Part shown: in pieces, positions 22,817 through 33,295 of the stretch
Layout: every line of letters starts with the position of its first letter
Numbering within the stretch: the stretch's first letter is position 1
NCBI GenBank assembly: GCA_030867875.1
Contig: JAOWCC010000444.1
Location: 124,001-188,000 of the forward strand
DNA length: 64,000 bases
Reading direction: 5' to 3'
DNA from: Actinernus sp. WN-2022
Lineage: Eukaryota; Cnidaria; Anthozoa; Actiniaria; Actinernidae
Notes under the pieces: generated by a model
Database searches by the model: none
What the model saw: only the letters and a program-made list of their open reading frames with translations
Told to the model about the DNA's origin: nothing
Position numbers and translations under genes: made by a program

Positions 22817-23761
22817 TACCTGATGGTGTTCCAACCATTGTGAGAATTACTTCCCCATCTTCAACAAGCATCCGTGTCACCTGGACGGTAAATATAACTT
22901 AATTATTAATAATAAGCAATGAATACAATCACACTTGATGCATTCTCTCGACATATTTTTCCTTATTGATTTTGATAACCCATCAGCGGCTGTTCCCGTC
23001 TGAATGCAATCATATTTTGACATTAGTAATTAAATGTATAGACCTATTTCAAAACAATATGGCAGGTAGAGCCAACATTGGACGTAGGCAATAGAACAAA
23101 ATGGATTGTGGGTAGGACAGTGCATGCAAGTATTCGGAACGGAGAAACTAAGGTAAAAACTAGAAAAAAGACTCGACTATTGGTCAAACAATTTGTAGAT
23201 CCCAAAATAAAGGAATTCGAAATACTTTTAGCTCAATCACAATCTACTTCAGTTATTTGAATTGCCCTTGTCTTAGTGCCTTAGTCCTATGTTCCGTGGC
23301 CATGAAAGGTATATTTTTTTGACATCATGTAGTTTTGTTTTACTAGTTGACCACCATGCCATGATAAACTTTTGATTAAGAGTACAAAATGAGGACTGTC
23401 GGTGCAAGGCCAACACAAATGAAATGTAACGAATATTCGAATCACACACAGAGAAAAAGATTTTAAAATTGATGTGCTCTCTTGTTTCATGTCATATGAG
23501 AAACAAAGATTATGTTACTTGATTCATTTTAGCCTCCGTCAAATGCCTCGGTGAATGGACGTTTAGTTGGATACCAGATTGGATATAAGCAGCAGTTGGG
23601 AGTGTCATCAAATACGGATTATGTGAACACAGCTACATCGATATCGTATTTGTTGAAGAATCTAAAGAAGTATACATCATACAATATAACGGTAGCTGTA
23701 CGTAACAGCAACTTTACCGGTTCTCCAAGTACTGCAAAGAGCATTACAACACAGCAAGATG
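22817..23761 (+). CDS. FN3 domain D13 (exons 22817..22887 and 23533..23761)
   Basis: Intact module, type B, Ser18. Residues 58-62 are ATSIS and Ala72 becomes Thr in the tyrosine-corner loop (KKYTSYN). The internal intron shares the small indels of D8 (AGTGCC, a shorter T run, an extra AG), which suggests past conversion between these units. This is the last complete domain of array 1. Confidence 0.9.
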
Positions 23762-24485
23762 GTAAGATATTGTATGATAACGCTGCTGATCATGATACGG
23801 TAAAATTAGGACTTACAACGTTTTGGTTCACAACATACACGAAAGTAATATGATTAATTATACTTGTCGTTTTCGATCGAGTGCAGATACGAGCCAAAAC
23901 AGTGCAAATATGAGTTCGTATTACACAGGACGCAAACCGGCCTTCTCCGGTTTATTGTAAAATCATTGAACGGTTTCGTAAACCAATTAAAATGTGGCTA
24001 TGTTGCAGTAGTATAATAGCCAATCAGGTGTTAGCGTGTTTCAGCGCATGCGCTCTCGAAGGTTTCTTTTACTGGAAATTCTAAAGTACGTTCATGCAAT
24101 CTTTGATCGGAGATGTCAAACGTCGTTTAATGATCAATATATCACACACAAAGTTTGTGTAATATGGCTGCGAATATACACTCGTAAGTTTTTAATTAGT
24201 TTACCTCGGCTATCAGGCTCGAGAAAATATAACTGACTCAATCGTTAAAAATATAATACCCAGCCATATAACACAATCCCCAACCTGTAATTCCCAAACC
24301 AATTTTTAACCGAAATGTGTTAGTCAACTCACTCTATGGCTTTGTAGATAATAAAGCAATAAGTCCACTCATTCTCGTTGAACATGGACAATACTAGTGT
24401 ACTTAGCGGTACGCGCATCGTACAGTTGGCAATCAAGGATTATCAATTGCACGTGGGAACTTTGTGTGTATTTGTAATGTTACAG

Positions 24486-24556
24486 TACCTGATGGTGTTC
24501 CAACCATTGTGAGAATTACTTCCCCATCTTCAACAAGCATCCGTGTCACCTGGACG
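24486..24556 (+). pseudogene. Orphan FN3 exon 1 at the end of array 1
   Basis: This is a normal 71-nt exon 1 (Ser18 form) with acceptor and donor, but the array breaks off at 24849, before exon 2. The next FN3 exon is another exon 1 at 32397. Joining the two would put that exon in the wrong frame and reach TGA after eight codons. A frame-keeping transcript would have to skip this exon and join 23761 to 32397 (both phase 1). Confidence 0.85.
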
Positions 24557-24849
24557 GTAAATATATCTTAATTATTAATAATAAGCAACGAATACAATTA
24601 CACTTGATGCATTCTCTCGACATATTTTTCCTTATTGACTTTGATAACCCATCAGCGGCTGTTCCCGTCTGAATGCAATCATATTTTGACATTAGTAATT
24701 AAATGTATAGACCTATTTCAAAACAAGATGGCAGGTAGAGCCAACATTGGACGTAGGCAATAGAACAAAATGGATTGTGGGTAGGACAGTGCATGCAAGT
24801 ATTCGGAACGGAGAAACTAAGGTAAAAACTAGAAAAAAGACTCGACTAT

Positions 24850-25098
24850 GCAGTCCCGCAGTCGATGAATCTCAATGAACTTTAAGTATAGTGAAGTACT
24901 GCTTCCGCAGTCCCGCAGTCGATGAATCTCAATGAACTTTAAGTATAGTGAAGTACTGCTACCACGGTCCGCAGTCGATGAATGTCAATGAACTTTAAGT
25001 ATAGTGAAGTACTGCTACCGCGATCCGCAGTCCCGCAGTCGATGAATCTCAATGAACTTTAAAGTATTTTAAGTATAGTAAAGTACTGCTACCGCAGT
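24850..25098. repeat. 56-64-bp tandem repeat, four copies, at the array 1 breakpoint
   Basis: Four copies of a unit contain GCAGTCGATGAAT, CTCAATGAACTTTAAGTAT and AGTGAAGTACTGCT. GCAGTCGATG starts at 24858, 24915, 24971 and 25035. The first copy begins at the exact base where homology to the FN3 unit stops. Confidence 0.9.
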
Positions 25099-25143
25099 CC
25101 CTAACCCTAAACCCTAATCATAACCTAAACCCTAACCCTAAAC
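25099..25143. repeat. Interstitial telomere-like tract (CCCTAA/CCCTAAA)
   Basis: About 45 bp of degenerate CCCTAA and CCCTAAA words, matching the animal telomere repeat TTAGGG on the other strand, with interruptions. It directly follows the 57-bp tandem repeat. Confidence 0.75.
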
Positions 25144-25191
25144 TGCGCGCGCAAGATTGTGACTGCGGACCGCGGTGACAGTACTTTATGG
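25142..25191 (-). repeat. Inverted fragment of the 57-bp repeat
   Basis: GACTGCGGACCGCGGT followed by GACAGTACTTTA is the reverse complement, with few mismatches, of the ACCACGGTCCGCAGTC and AAGTACTGCTACCGC parts of the repeat at 24850-25098. The telomere-like tract is therefore flanked by the same repeat in opposite orientations. Confidence 0.65.
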
Positions 25192-25235
25192 TAGCTAAAA
25201 AAGTGACAGGGTATTCTAAAGTCTAGCCAAAAAGA

Positions 25236-26275
25236 ACACCCTGAGCGCTTCAGGGATATAGAACTCATTTTTCTCTAGCGACTCAGGAAAGTTTACTAAA
25301 ATAAGATTGATTTCAAGTTAGTTCTATATCCCCAGTTGCTTCATCCAGGGAAGTCCTCGCAGCTTAGTCTGCCTGAGCGCTTCAGGGAAATAGAACTCAT
25401 TTTTTTCTAGCGACTCCGGAAAGTGTTCCAAAATAATATTTATTTCAAATTTGTTCTATATCCCCAGTTGGTTCATCCAGCGGGAAGTCCTGGCAGTTTA
25501 GTCTGCCTTAGCGCTTCAGGGATATAGAACTCAGTCATTTCTTTCTAGCGTCTCCAGGAAGTTTACCAAAATAAGATTGATTTCAAGTTTGTTCTATATC
25601 CCCAGTTGGTTCATCCAGCGGGAAGTCCTCGCAGCTTAGTCTGCCTGAGCGCTTCAGGGATATAGAACTCATTTTTTTCTAGCGACTCCGTAAAGTGTAC
25701 CAAAATAATATTTATTTCAAATTTGTTCTATATCCCCAGTTGGTTCATCCAGCGGGAAGTCCTGGCAGCTTAGTCTGCCCGAGTGCTTCAGGGATATAGA
25801 ACTCATTTTTTTCTAGCGACTCCGGCAAGTGTACCAAAATAATATTTATTTCAAATTTGTTCTATATCCCCAGTTGGTTCATCCAGCGGGAAGTCCTGGC
25901 AGTTTAGTCTGCCTGAGCGCTTCATGGATATAGAACTCAGTCATTTCTTTCTAGAGTCTCCGGCAAGTTTACCAAAATAAGATTGATTTCAAGTTTGTTC
26001 TATATCCCCAGTTGGTTCATCCAGCGGGAAGTCCTGGCAGCTTAGTCTGCCTGAGCGCTTCATGGATATAGAACTCAGTCATTTCTTTCTAGAGTCTCCG
26101 GCAAGTTTACCAAAATAAGATTGATTTCAAGTTTGTTCTATATCCCCAGTTGGTTCATCCAGCGGGAAGTCCTGGCAGCTTAGTCTGTCTAAGCGCTTCA
26201 GGGACATAGAACTCAGTCATTTCTATCTAGCGTCTCCGGCAAGTCATATAATTTCCAAAATAAGATTGATTTCAT
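25236..26275. repeat. Eight-copy tandem repeat, period 132-138 bp, each with an internal inverted pair
   Basis: Copies start (CTGAGCGCTTC or variants) at 25241, 25373, 25507, 25645, 25779, 25913, 26051 and 26189. Each contains GGGATATAGAAC and, about 65-80 bp later, its exact complement GTTCTATATCCC, so every copy can fold into a stem. Two alternating forms are seen (AAAATAAGATTGATTTCAAG and AAAATAATATTTATTTCAAA), which hints at a higher-order repeat. No open frame is maintained. Confidence 0.9.
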
Positions 26276-27814
26276 CTCAAGTTAGTTGCTGTCGATAGCT
26301 GTCATAGTTAAATGGATTAGAAATAAATCAAGCTGCGTTTAATTGATGAGAATGCAGAGAGTTGATTAGGACCCCGCAGAGATCACAGAACTCAGTTCTG
26401 CGATCTCTCCGGGGTGCCTAGTCTAACATTGGTTGCTAAGAACGTCTGGCTCGTTATGTTAGATTAGTTACATGTAGGTTTTTATAACTTTTTTTAAACT
26501 TCAGATTGTTACTATTTTAATTATTGTAATGCAATTAGAACAGTTTGGATAAGCGCTATATAAGTGCTAAAGCACAAACAATAGGTTTGTACTGGTTTAT
26601 ACTGCTAGGTTAATGCTAGCTAGCTAGCTAGATCATGCCGTTGACAGTTTATGAACATCCAGCTTGCCAATAATTATTCACCAATCAATGAGTTCTATGT
26701 CAGTATGTAATTTCTTCTCTGAAATCTTGGGGTATGCATTTCTGATTTGGCCTGAATGGAGGCCAACCTAACATACTTGAGCTGGGTAGGAGGGGGGGGG
26801 GGGGACCATATTCTGCAATCTAGCCGAAAAGAATAACTAAAGTGAACCCTGTGTCTCAGCTCTACCCAGAAGTCCTTGAAGGCACCAATATGCTAATTAT
26901 CTGATAATTTCCGGTACTAGATATTTAAAGTCTACTTCCGGTAAGCTACTAAATAGACAGGCTTAATTTGCTTGATTGCTACATTTGTCTATAGGTTGTT
27001 TGCCAGTAATTATTTATTTATTTATTTATATTAAGGTTTATCTTCATAAATGTACATGTACCATTTCATAACAATCCTTAGAATTGGGACTTTTGTTTTA
27101 ATTTCTTAATTAACAAAATAAAATTATATGCTTTCTTTATTACTAAGATATAATTTCTTTGTTAGTGGGGCTTCCATTGGGCACACAAACAACTTGAAAA
27201 TAAAAAATAATGTAGTTATCTCCCAAAATAAATAACTAGAACACTGCTAACAGCTGCACTCTTCCTCTTTCAGAATACATGTATGCCAGAAAAGCAAAGA
27301 TAGAACATGATTGGCAGGCATACGTGTACAGTGGGAGAAGACTGTGGGAGAAGACCAACAGATAAGACTTATAAAAACATAAACTAGGCTATTTTAGGTT
27401 AATTACTAATGTTCTAAGAAAATACATGTAACTGCCCAGCTATATGGAAGGTATAATTTCTTATAATTATGCTTACAACATTTTCTGGAATATTAATGCG
27501 AGGTACAGTATCTGTATGAGCAGGGTAATTTAAAATAAATTCCAGGGGCATTTATTTGAGACCCTGCCTTTTATTCAAGACATGGCCTGGAAGTGATTGT
27601 GTCAATATACGTACCAATTTACAATTTATAAGCTGATGAAGGTATTTTTTCTAATTGGGGGCAAAATTGTGTCCTTTTAATTGCTTGATAAACACTTGCA
27701 AAACTGTGTTACTCAGAAAGCCAAAGGCACAAGTAATAACTAGTCAAGCAATGTTTCTTGAACAATAAAACTTGCATTCATGTTTTATATTTGACACTAA
27801 CCTGGTTTTACCAT
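26276..27814. other. Spacer without recognised gene
   Basis: AT-rich non-coding sequence. It contains a palindrome at 26372-26414, GCTAG repeats near 26615-26631, a run of 13 G at 26792-26804, TTTA repeats near 27011-27030 and a 13-bp tandem duplication (GTGGGAGAAGAC) at 27331-27355. I see no coding frame, tRNA or splice-supported exon. Confidence 0.6.
26372..26414. other. 43-bp palindrome
   Basis: CCCCG-CAGAGATCACAGAAC and GTTCTGCGATCTCT-CCGGGG pair over about 20 bp per arm with two or three mismatches and a 3-bp loop. It may be the core of a small foldback element. It is not followed by a T run, and this is not a bacterial context, so I do not call a terminator. Confidence 0.6.
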
Positions 27815-28826
27815 GAGATAGAATGCACATTACAATTTATTCCACTACATTGTAGTTTGTCAAAAATGTTTGTCCTCTACGTTATTAACAAGTAATCACA
27901 TGGGTCCTCATAAACTTAAGGATTAATTTCAAAGTTGATAAAATTGATCTGACCAAGGAAATTTTGTAAAGTTTGAAAACGTGAAATTCATCCTTCATTT
28001 TACTTGGCCCCATGCAATTACCTATTAATATTAGAGAGAAGGAGTGCCAATTTATTATTCCTGGTTCCCTGAGCCAGTGAAGATTTCAGAGGCTGTCAAC
28101 AACAAAAAAGATAAATGTCTAATAAACACTGGGTTGATATTATTATGACTAAATTTTAAATAAGGCATGGGCATTTGTTTGAGAAAATGTAGCATTACTT
28201 TTATTACTGCAGATGTTACATGACTAAAATGCATTGCAGTACATGTACAACATAAGTTGTATCACTGGATAAGGATTTATCCAGTAGACAAAGCTATCCA
28301 CCCTTTGAACAACCGGGCCTAAATAAATGCCAGGGCTCATATTTGAGGGAAAAAAAACTTAGATTGTACATGTAGTGCAATGCATTTTAGTCATGTAACC
28401 TCTGCATTAATTCAAGTATTCTGCATTTTCTCAAACAAATGCCCATGCTTTATTTAAAATTTAGCTATAATAATATTGATGCAGTGTTTATTAGGCATTA
28501 ATTTTTTTTTTGTTGAGAGCCTCATTTCCGAAATCCTTTCTGGCTCAGGGAATAAGGAATATAAAAAAATGGGCAATCTTCTCTAATATTTATAAGGTAA
28601 TCGCATCATGGGACTCGGTAAAATGAAGAATTAATTTCACCAATTTTTAAACTTTACAAAATGTCCAAGTCATGCAGTGATCAGAGCAATTTTATCATCT
28701 TTGAAGATGCAAGTGAAATTAAACCTTATGTTTACGAGGACTCGTGCGATTACTTGTTAATAACATAGAGGGCAAACATTTTTGACAAAATAGTGGAATA
28801 AATTGTAATGTGCATTCTATCTCACC
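27815..28826. repeat. Large diverged inverted repeat I (arms 27815-28251 and 28363-28826)
   Basis: The two arms read as imperfect reverse complements over their whole length. GATAGAATGCACATTACAAT at 27818 pairs with the sequence at 28799-28818, and ACATGACTAAAATGCATTGC near 28218 pairs with 28376-28396. The spacer is about 110 bp. Weaker pairing may continue outside to about 27700 and 28960. CCACCCTT(T/A)GAACAAC occurs in the spacer (near 28300) and again just right of the right arm (near 28836). No coding frame is present. It may be an old foldback element or a palindromic duplication. Confidence 0.8.
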
Positions 28827-29384
28827 TTTATACCACCCTTAGAACAACTGGGCCCTGGCATGTATTTGAACTTGCCCCAGTATTTTTAAACATGTCTTGA
28901 ACACTTTTTTGTTATTTGCTTGACTTCTTCATTTTTGTAGTCCTTTTGAAAGCAGAAACATATTCTTTCTTCTGTCTATAATTACATGTACATGGAAAGT
29001 AAGCAGAAGAAATAAAACTGTTATTCGTCCCTGGTTCATGTAAAATGGCATATTGACATGACGCTTAGTAAAAATTATAAGGCTGGGCTTCCAATAAACA
29101 TTGTGGTCTCAAGTAATTGCTTGGCCCTGTATATTACCGGTATGTCTATACATTCTTTAGTACATGTACAGTACCGTCCGAAAGTTTGTTAATTTTTTTT
29201 GTGTGTATTGCACATGTAGTTTTGTGTGTGTAGTATACGTAAATGATTGCATGATCCAGATATAATAGTAATAATACTTGAAACATTTCTTGATCAGTGT
29301 GGTGCCCTAGAAAGTGTAAAGCTTGGTCAGTAAGGTGTTTGAAATATGGCATTTTTCGAAAAGTTTTTTTTTGGAGCACTGATA
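28827..29384. other. Spacer without recognised gene
   Basis: AT-rich DNA between the two inverted repeats. An 86-codon open frame on the minus strand (29146-29406) has no family resemblance and starts from low-complexity sequence, so it is left uncalled. Confidence 0.55.
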
Positions 29385-30390
29385 TAAAACTCATTGATGT
29401 TGGCATTGTCCTAGCATGTAAAAGCAGCTGTATCTGTGTGCTCAGTCAAGGCTACAGATCCCTCAAAGAAACATCTGTGGGGCGAGTGTCAAAATTCCAT
29501 ACTGATGACATATTTTTGCCCTGAACCTGGTAAAAAATGTGATTGGTCAATCATTGATCCTTTTGTCTTCTGTGCATAATTTTTATTTTTCAACAAACTG
29601 CAAGTTCAATCTGCAAAGCAAGTATAGGGAAAGATTGTCTTTGGATATATTTTAACTGTTGTGATGTATTTGTGTTTACTGATGAGACTTGAATGCAAGT
29701 TTCGTTCAGTTGTTGTCCGGGTACCACAGAAAGTTTAAAGAGTTTGAAGCAAGTCTTGACTCTTGTGTATGTACAAACTCACACTAATTAATCTTAAACT
29801 TCAGATGGATACATTATGGCCAAGATACAAACGAGGGTGTAGCAAGAATAATTATTGATTGGTATAGCAGTCAATGAAATCTGTAATGAAGAGATACAGC
29901 TCTTCTCAAATAGTAAAGAGAAGTTAGCCTGGAATTGCATGGTGGTACAGCAAATTGAATGAGTACAAGTTGCATTCAAGTCTCATTGGTAAACACAAAT
30001 ACATCTTTACCGTCACAACAACAGTCAAAAGGAATTGATCTGACTGTTGGTGAGGGATTTAAAGCCAAAAGCAGAGCACAGCTCTTTGACGCGATGTTTA
30101 AAAGCATCCAAAGACAATCATTCCCTACATGACTGTACTGTATGCTCGCTTTGCACTCAAAGTTTGTTTGGGGGGGGGGGGAATTATGCACAGAAGCCAA
30201 AAGGATCGGTGATCGACCAATCAAATTTTTTGACCAGATTCAGGTGAAATATGTCGTAAATATGGAATTTTGTTGCTCATCCTGCATATGTGTTTTTTTT
30301 TGGGGGGGGGGGGGGGGGTTTCGGAGTGAGAACAAAGATGCAGCTGCTTTTGCAGGCTAGTGTTGTCCTTATCATTAGAATTTTTATCTC
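29385..30390. repeat. Large diverged inverted repeat II (arms about 29385-29702 and 29965-30390)
   Basis: The arms pair as imperfect reverse complements through several clear blocks. GTAAAAGCAGCTG (about 29420) pairs with CAGCTGCTTTTGC (about 30340). GATCCTTTTGTCTTCTGTGC (about 29555) pairs with GCACAGAAGCCAAAAGGATC (about 30189). GATTGTCTTTGGAT (about 29634) pairs with ATCCAAAGACAATC (about 30107). GTATTTGTGTTTAC (about 29667) pairs with GTAAACACAAATAC (about 29989). The right arm contains two G runs (12 and 17 G) lacking in the left. Open frames across the right arm are G-run driven and not believed. Confidence 0.78.
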
Positions 30391-30452
30391 AATCAAAAGT
30401 GTCAGGATCCATAGTTTCTTTTTTTTTTCTTACACTATATATGTACTAGACG

Positions 30453-30642
30453 TACAGTGGAACCTCTCTGTGAGACCACCTTTCGTAGGCGACCACCTCT
30501 TAAGCGACAACTTAACCAAAAGCCAGTTTTGTCTCGCAGCCATCAAATCACTGCATTTAATACCTCTTGTAAATGCCCACCTCTCGTAAGCGACCACTTT
30601 TCCAGGTCCCGAGGGTGGTCGCTTACGGGAGGTTCAACTGTA
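30453..30642. mobile_element. MITE with TA ends (Tc1/mariner-like)
   Basis: TACAGTGGAACCTC at 30453 and GAGGTTCAACTGTA at 30629-30642 form a 14-bp terminal inverted repeat with one mismatch, bounded by TA. The interior repeats GCGACCACCTCTTAAGCGAC-like words in both orientations. Elements with CAGT-GGAACCTCT ends and gcgaccac motifs are widespread in aquatic invertebrate genomes. At 190 bp it has no coding capacity. Confidence 0.78.
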
Positions 30643-31464
30643 TTCAGTTTGAATGCATTTTTATAAAACATTCATGTTATTGAGGGTTAAATTGCCACAG
30701 CTGAGGGAAATTTTTTTTTCAACGTCAGTGAAAAATCAGGGAATTTTGATCATGGCCAAAGAAAACTGGCATTTTGATTATACATGTAAGTCAGGGAAAA
30801 ACCATCAGTTAAGAGTTGAAATTTTGAACATAGTAGGAAAGGCAGAAAAACACTCAGTTTTGGGTTGAAATTACAATGCCAAAGTGCATTAATAAAACCT
30901 TGGAATGTTATTTCATCATTGTTCATTCTGCTCAGTGTAGTTGCATGGATACCACTGAGGCATACTGCATCTGGTTTCTTTGATTGAATATTTGGTCTGA
31001 AAATTTAAGTTGAATCAGGGAACAGTCAAGGAATTGTGATGTCTGACCTCTGTGGCAATCCTGATATGCTTTCTATGCAACACTCGTGAACATCAATTTT
31101 GTCATTGATTTTCAGGTGGTTTTCAGAAGATTTTAATGTTCTGTTATATGAAACAGATCCAGGTTTGGCCTACATGTATGTGTAGTGCTTGAGAACATTT
31201 TGCTTTATTTAGCAGTAGAGTTCTCAATAGCATAGTGAGAAGGATACAATGTATTAATTAAGGTTTCCATAGTATAGAAGTCTTTAGAGTTTTAATTTTT
31301 TTAGCAAAATTTTTAGGCATGTTGCAGGAATTATCATTGCATTATTATCATGCTTGGTTAAAGTTGTATTTCTATAGTAAGGAATAAAACAATGCAATTT
31401 AATTCAAATTCCTTGTCTGTATTCTTTTTAAACCAGTTAAAAACAAATATGCAAGTGTTATTTC
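30643..31464. other. Spacer without recognised gene
   Basis: AT-rich non-coding DNA. ATTGCCACAG at 30691-30700 and CTGTGGCAAT at 31050-31059 are exact inverted ends, with TCAGGGAA words between them (about 30720-31025). This could be a further small non-autonomous element, but no convincing target duplication is visible. The overlapping frames 31358-31666 (minus) and 31392-31631 (plus) lie mostly in the GGTT/AACC tract and are rejected as genes. Confidence 0.5.
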
Positions 31465-31827
31465 TAACATACCATAAATTGGTTGTTTTACCATTTGAGA
31501 GTTTAACCAAAATTAAATTGGTTGAAATAACCATAGAGCAACCACGAAAAATGGTTACCTCAGATTCATTGCTACTACCCATAAACAATTGGTTGAAACT
31601 ACCAATTGCAACCAATCTTAATTGGTCATAATAACCAATCCACTGTGGGTTGTTTCTACCAATCATGGGTTGTTATAACCAATTGTTTAGTGGTTATTTT
31701 TACCAAGTTAAAACTGGTTATATTAACCAACAAATAATTGGTTATTGAAACCATTAAAAATTGGTTACCTCAGATTCACTCTCCTACCAATTTTATTTGG
31801 TTGTTTTAACCAGTCTGTTTTTACAGT
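31465..31827. repeat. Degenerate GGTT/AACC alternating tract ending at array 2
   Basis: About fifteen GGTT words alternate with about fifteen ACC/AACC words at roughly 10-25-bp spacing, so the tract is full of short nested inverted repeats such as ATTGGTT...AACCAAT. A larger internal copy is seen: GGTTACCTCAGATTCA occurs at about 31553 and again near 31763. The tract ends TTTTTACAGTG directly before TA and the first base of array 2, which resembles a TA-target transposon end. Confidence 0.7.
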
Positions 31828-32396
31828 GTATTACACAGGACGCAAACCGGCCTTCTCCGGTTTATTGTAAAATCACTTGAACGGTTTCGTAAACCAATTA
31901 AAATGTGGCTATGTTGCAGTAGTATAATAGCCAATCAGGTGTTAGCGTGTTTCAGCGCATGCGCTCTCGAAGGTTTCTTTTACTGGAAATTCGAAAGTAC
32001 GTTCATGCAATCTTTGATCGGAGATGTCAAACGTCGTTTAATGATCAATATATCACACACAAAGTTTGTGTAATATGGCTGCGAATATACACTCGTAAGT
32101 TTTTAATTAGTTTCCCTCGGCTATCAGGCTCGAGAAAATATAACTGACTCAATCGTTAAAAATATAATACCCAGCCATATAACACAATCCCCAACCTGTA
32201 ATTCCCAAACCAATTTTTAACCGAAATGTGTTAGTCAACTCACTCTATGGCTTTGTAGATAATAAAGCAATAAGTCCACTCATTCTCGTTGAACATGGAC
32301 AATACTAGTGTACTTAGCGGTACGCGCATCGTACAGTTGGCAAACAAGGATTATCAATTGCACGTGGGAACTTTGTGTGTATTTGTAATGTTACAG

Positions 32397-33295
32397 TACC
32401 TGATGGTGTTCCAACCATTGTGAGAATTACTTCCCCATCTTCAACAACCATCCGTGTCACCTGGACGGTAAATATATCTTAATTATTAATAATAAGCAAC
32501 GAATACAATTACACTTGATGCATTCTCTCGACATATTTTTCCTTATTGACTTTGATAACCCATCAGCGGCTGTTCCCGTCTGAATGCAATCATATTTTGA
32601 CATTAGTAATTAAATGTATAGACCTATTTCAAAACAAGATGGCAGGTAGAGCCAACATTGGACGTAGGCAATAGAACAAAATGGATTGTGGGTAGGACAG
32701 TGCATGCAAGTATTCGGAACGGAGAAACTAAGGTAAAAACTAGAAAAAAGACTCGACTATTGGTCAAACAATTTGTAGATCCCAAAATAAAGGAATTCGA
32801 AATACTTTTAGCTCAATCACAATCTACTTCAGTTATTTGAATTGCCCTTGTCTTAGATCCTTAGTCCTATGTTCCGTGGCCATGAAAGGTATATTTTCTT
32901 TGACATCATGTAGTTTTGTTTTACTAGTTGGCCACCATGCCGTGATAAACTTTTGATTAAGTACAAAATGAGGACTGTCGGTGCAAGGCCAACACAAATG
33001 AAATGTAACGAATATTTGTTTCATGTCATATGAGAAACAAAGATTATGTTACTTGATTCATTTTAGCCTCCGTCAAATGCCTCGGTGAATGGACGTTTAG
33101 TTGGATACCAGATTGGATATAAGCAGCAGTTGGGAGTGTCATCAAATACGGATTATGTGAACACAGCTACATGGACATCGTATTTGTTGAAGAATCTAAA
33201 GAAGTATGCATCATACAATATAACGGTAGCTGTACGTAACAGCAACTTTACAGGTTCTCCAAGTACTGCAAAGAGCATTACAACACAGCAAGATG
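32397..33295 (+). CDS. FN3 domain E0 (exons 32397..32467 and 33067..33295)
   Basis: First module of array 2, the copy of D2: Thr18, ATWTS, intact, splice sites and phases as in D2. Upstream, array 2 starts inside the preceding intron, so no exon 2 comes before it in this array. The intron after it holds the second transposon copy. Confidence 0.9.

Larger units (their letters stand above)
1..24849 (+). repeat. Array 1: tandem array of FN3-encoding units
   Basis: This is a tandem array of 1,624-bp (type A) and 1,669-bp (type B) units, entered mid-unit at base 1 and broken mid-intron at 24849. Matching points recur at 543, 2167, 6941, 8565, 10189, 11858, 13527, 15197, 16870, 18539, 20212, 21881 and 23551. 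The 4,774-bp step between 2167 and 6941 is one unit plus a 3.1-kb transposon. Type A units come first. From the intron before 11840 onwards every unit has a 45-bp block that makes it type B. Introns and exons are about equally conserved, as expected from recent unequal crossing-over or gene conversion. The array ends where a different repeat begins at 24850. Confidence 0.95.

Noticed and set aside
25099..25143. True chromosome end
   Set aside because: Only about 45 bp of degenerate CCCTAA words with normal sequence on both sides, so at most an interstitial remnant.
25236..26275. CRISPR-like array of regular repeats
   Set aside because: The whole 132-138-bp period is repeated, with no unique spacers, and the context is an animal genome.
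26372..26414. Palindrome as a transcription terminator
   Set aside because: No T run follows, there is no bacterial gene context, and eukaryotic polymerase II does not use such hairpins.
30047..30589. Overlapping open frames around the G runs
   Set aside because: Their length is created by poly-G and poly-T tracts (Gly/Phe runs) and they cross a MITE boundary. No plausible protein.
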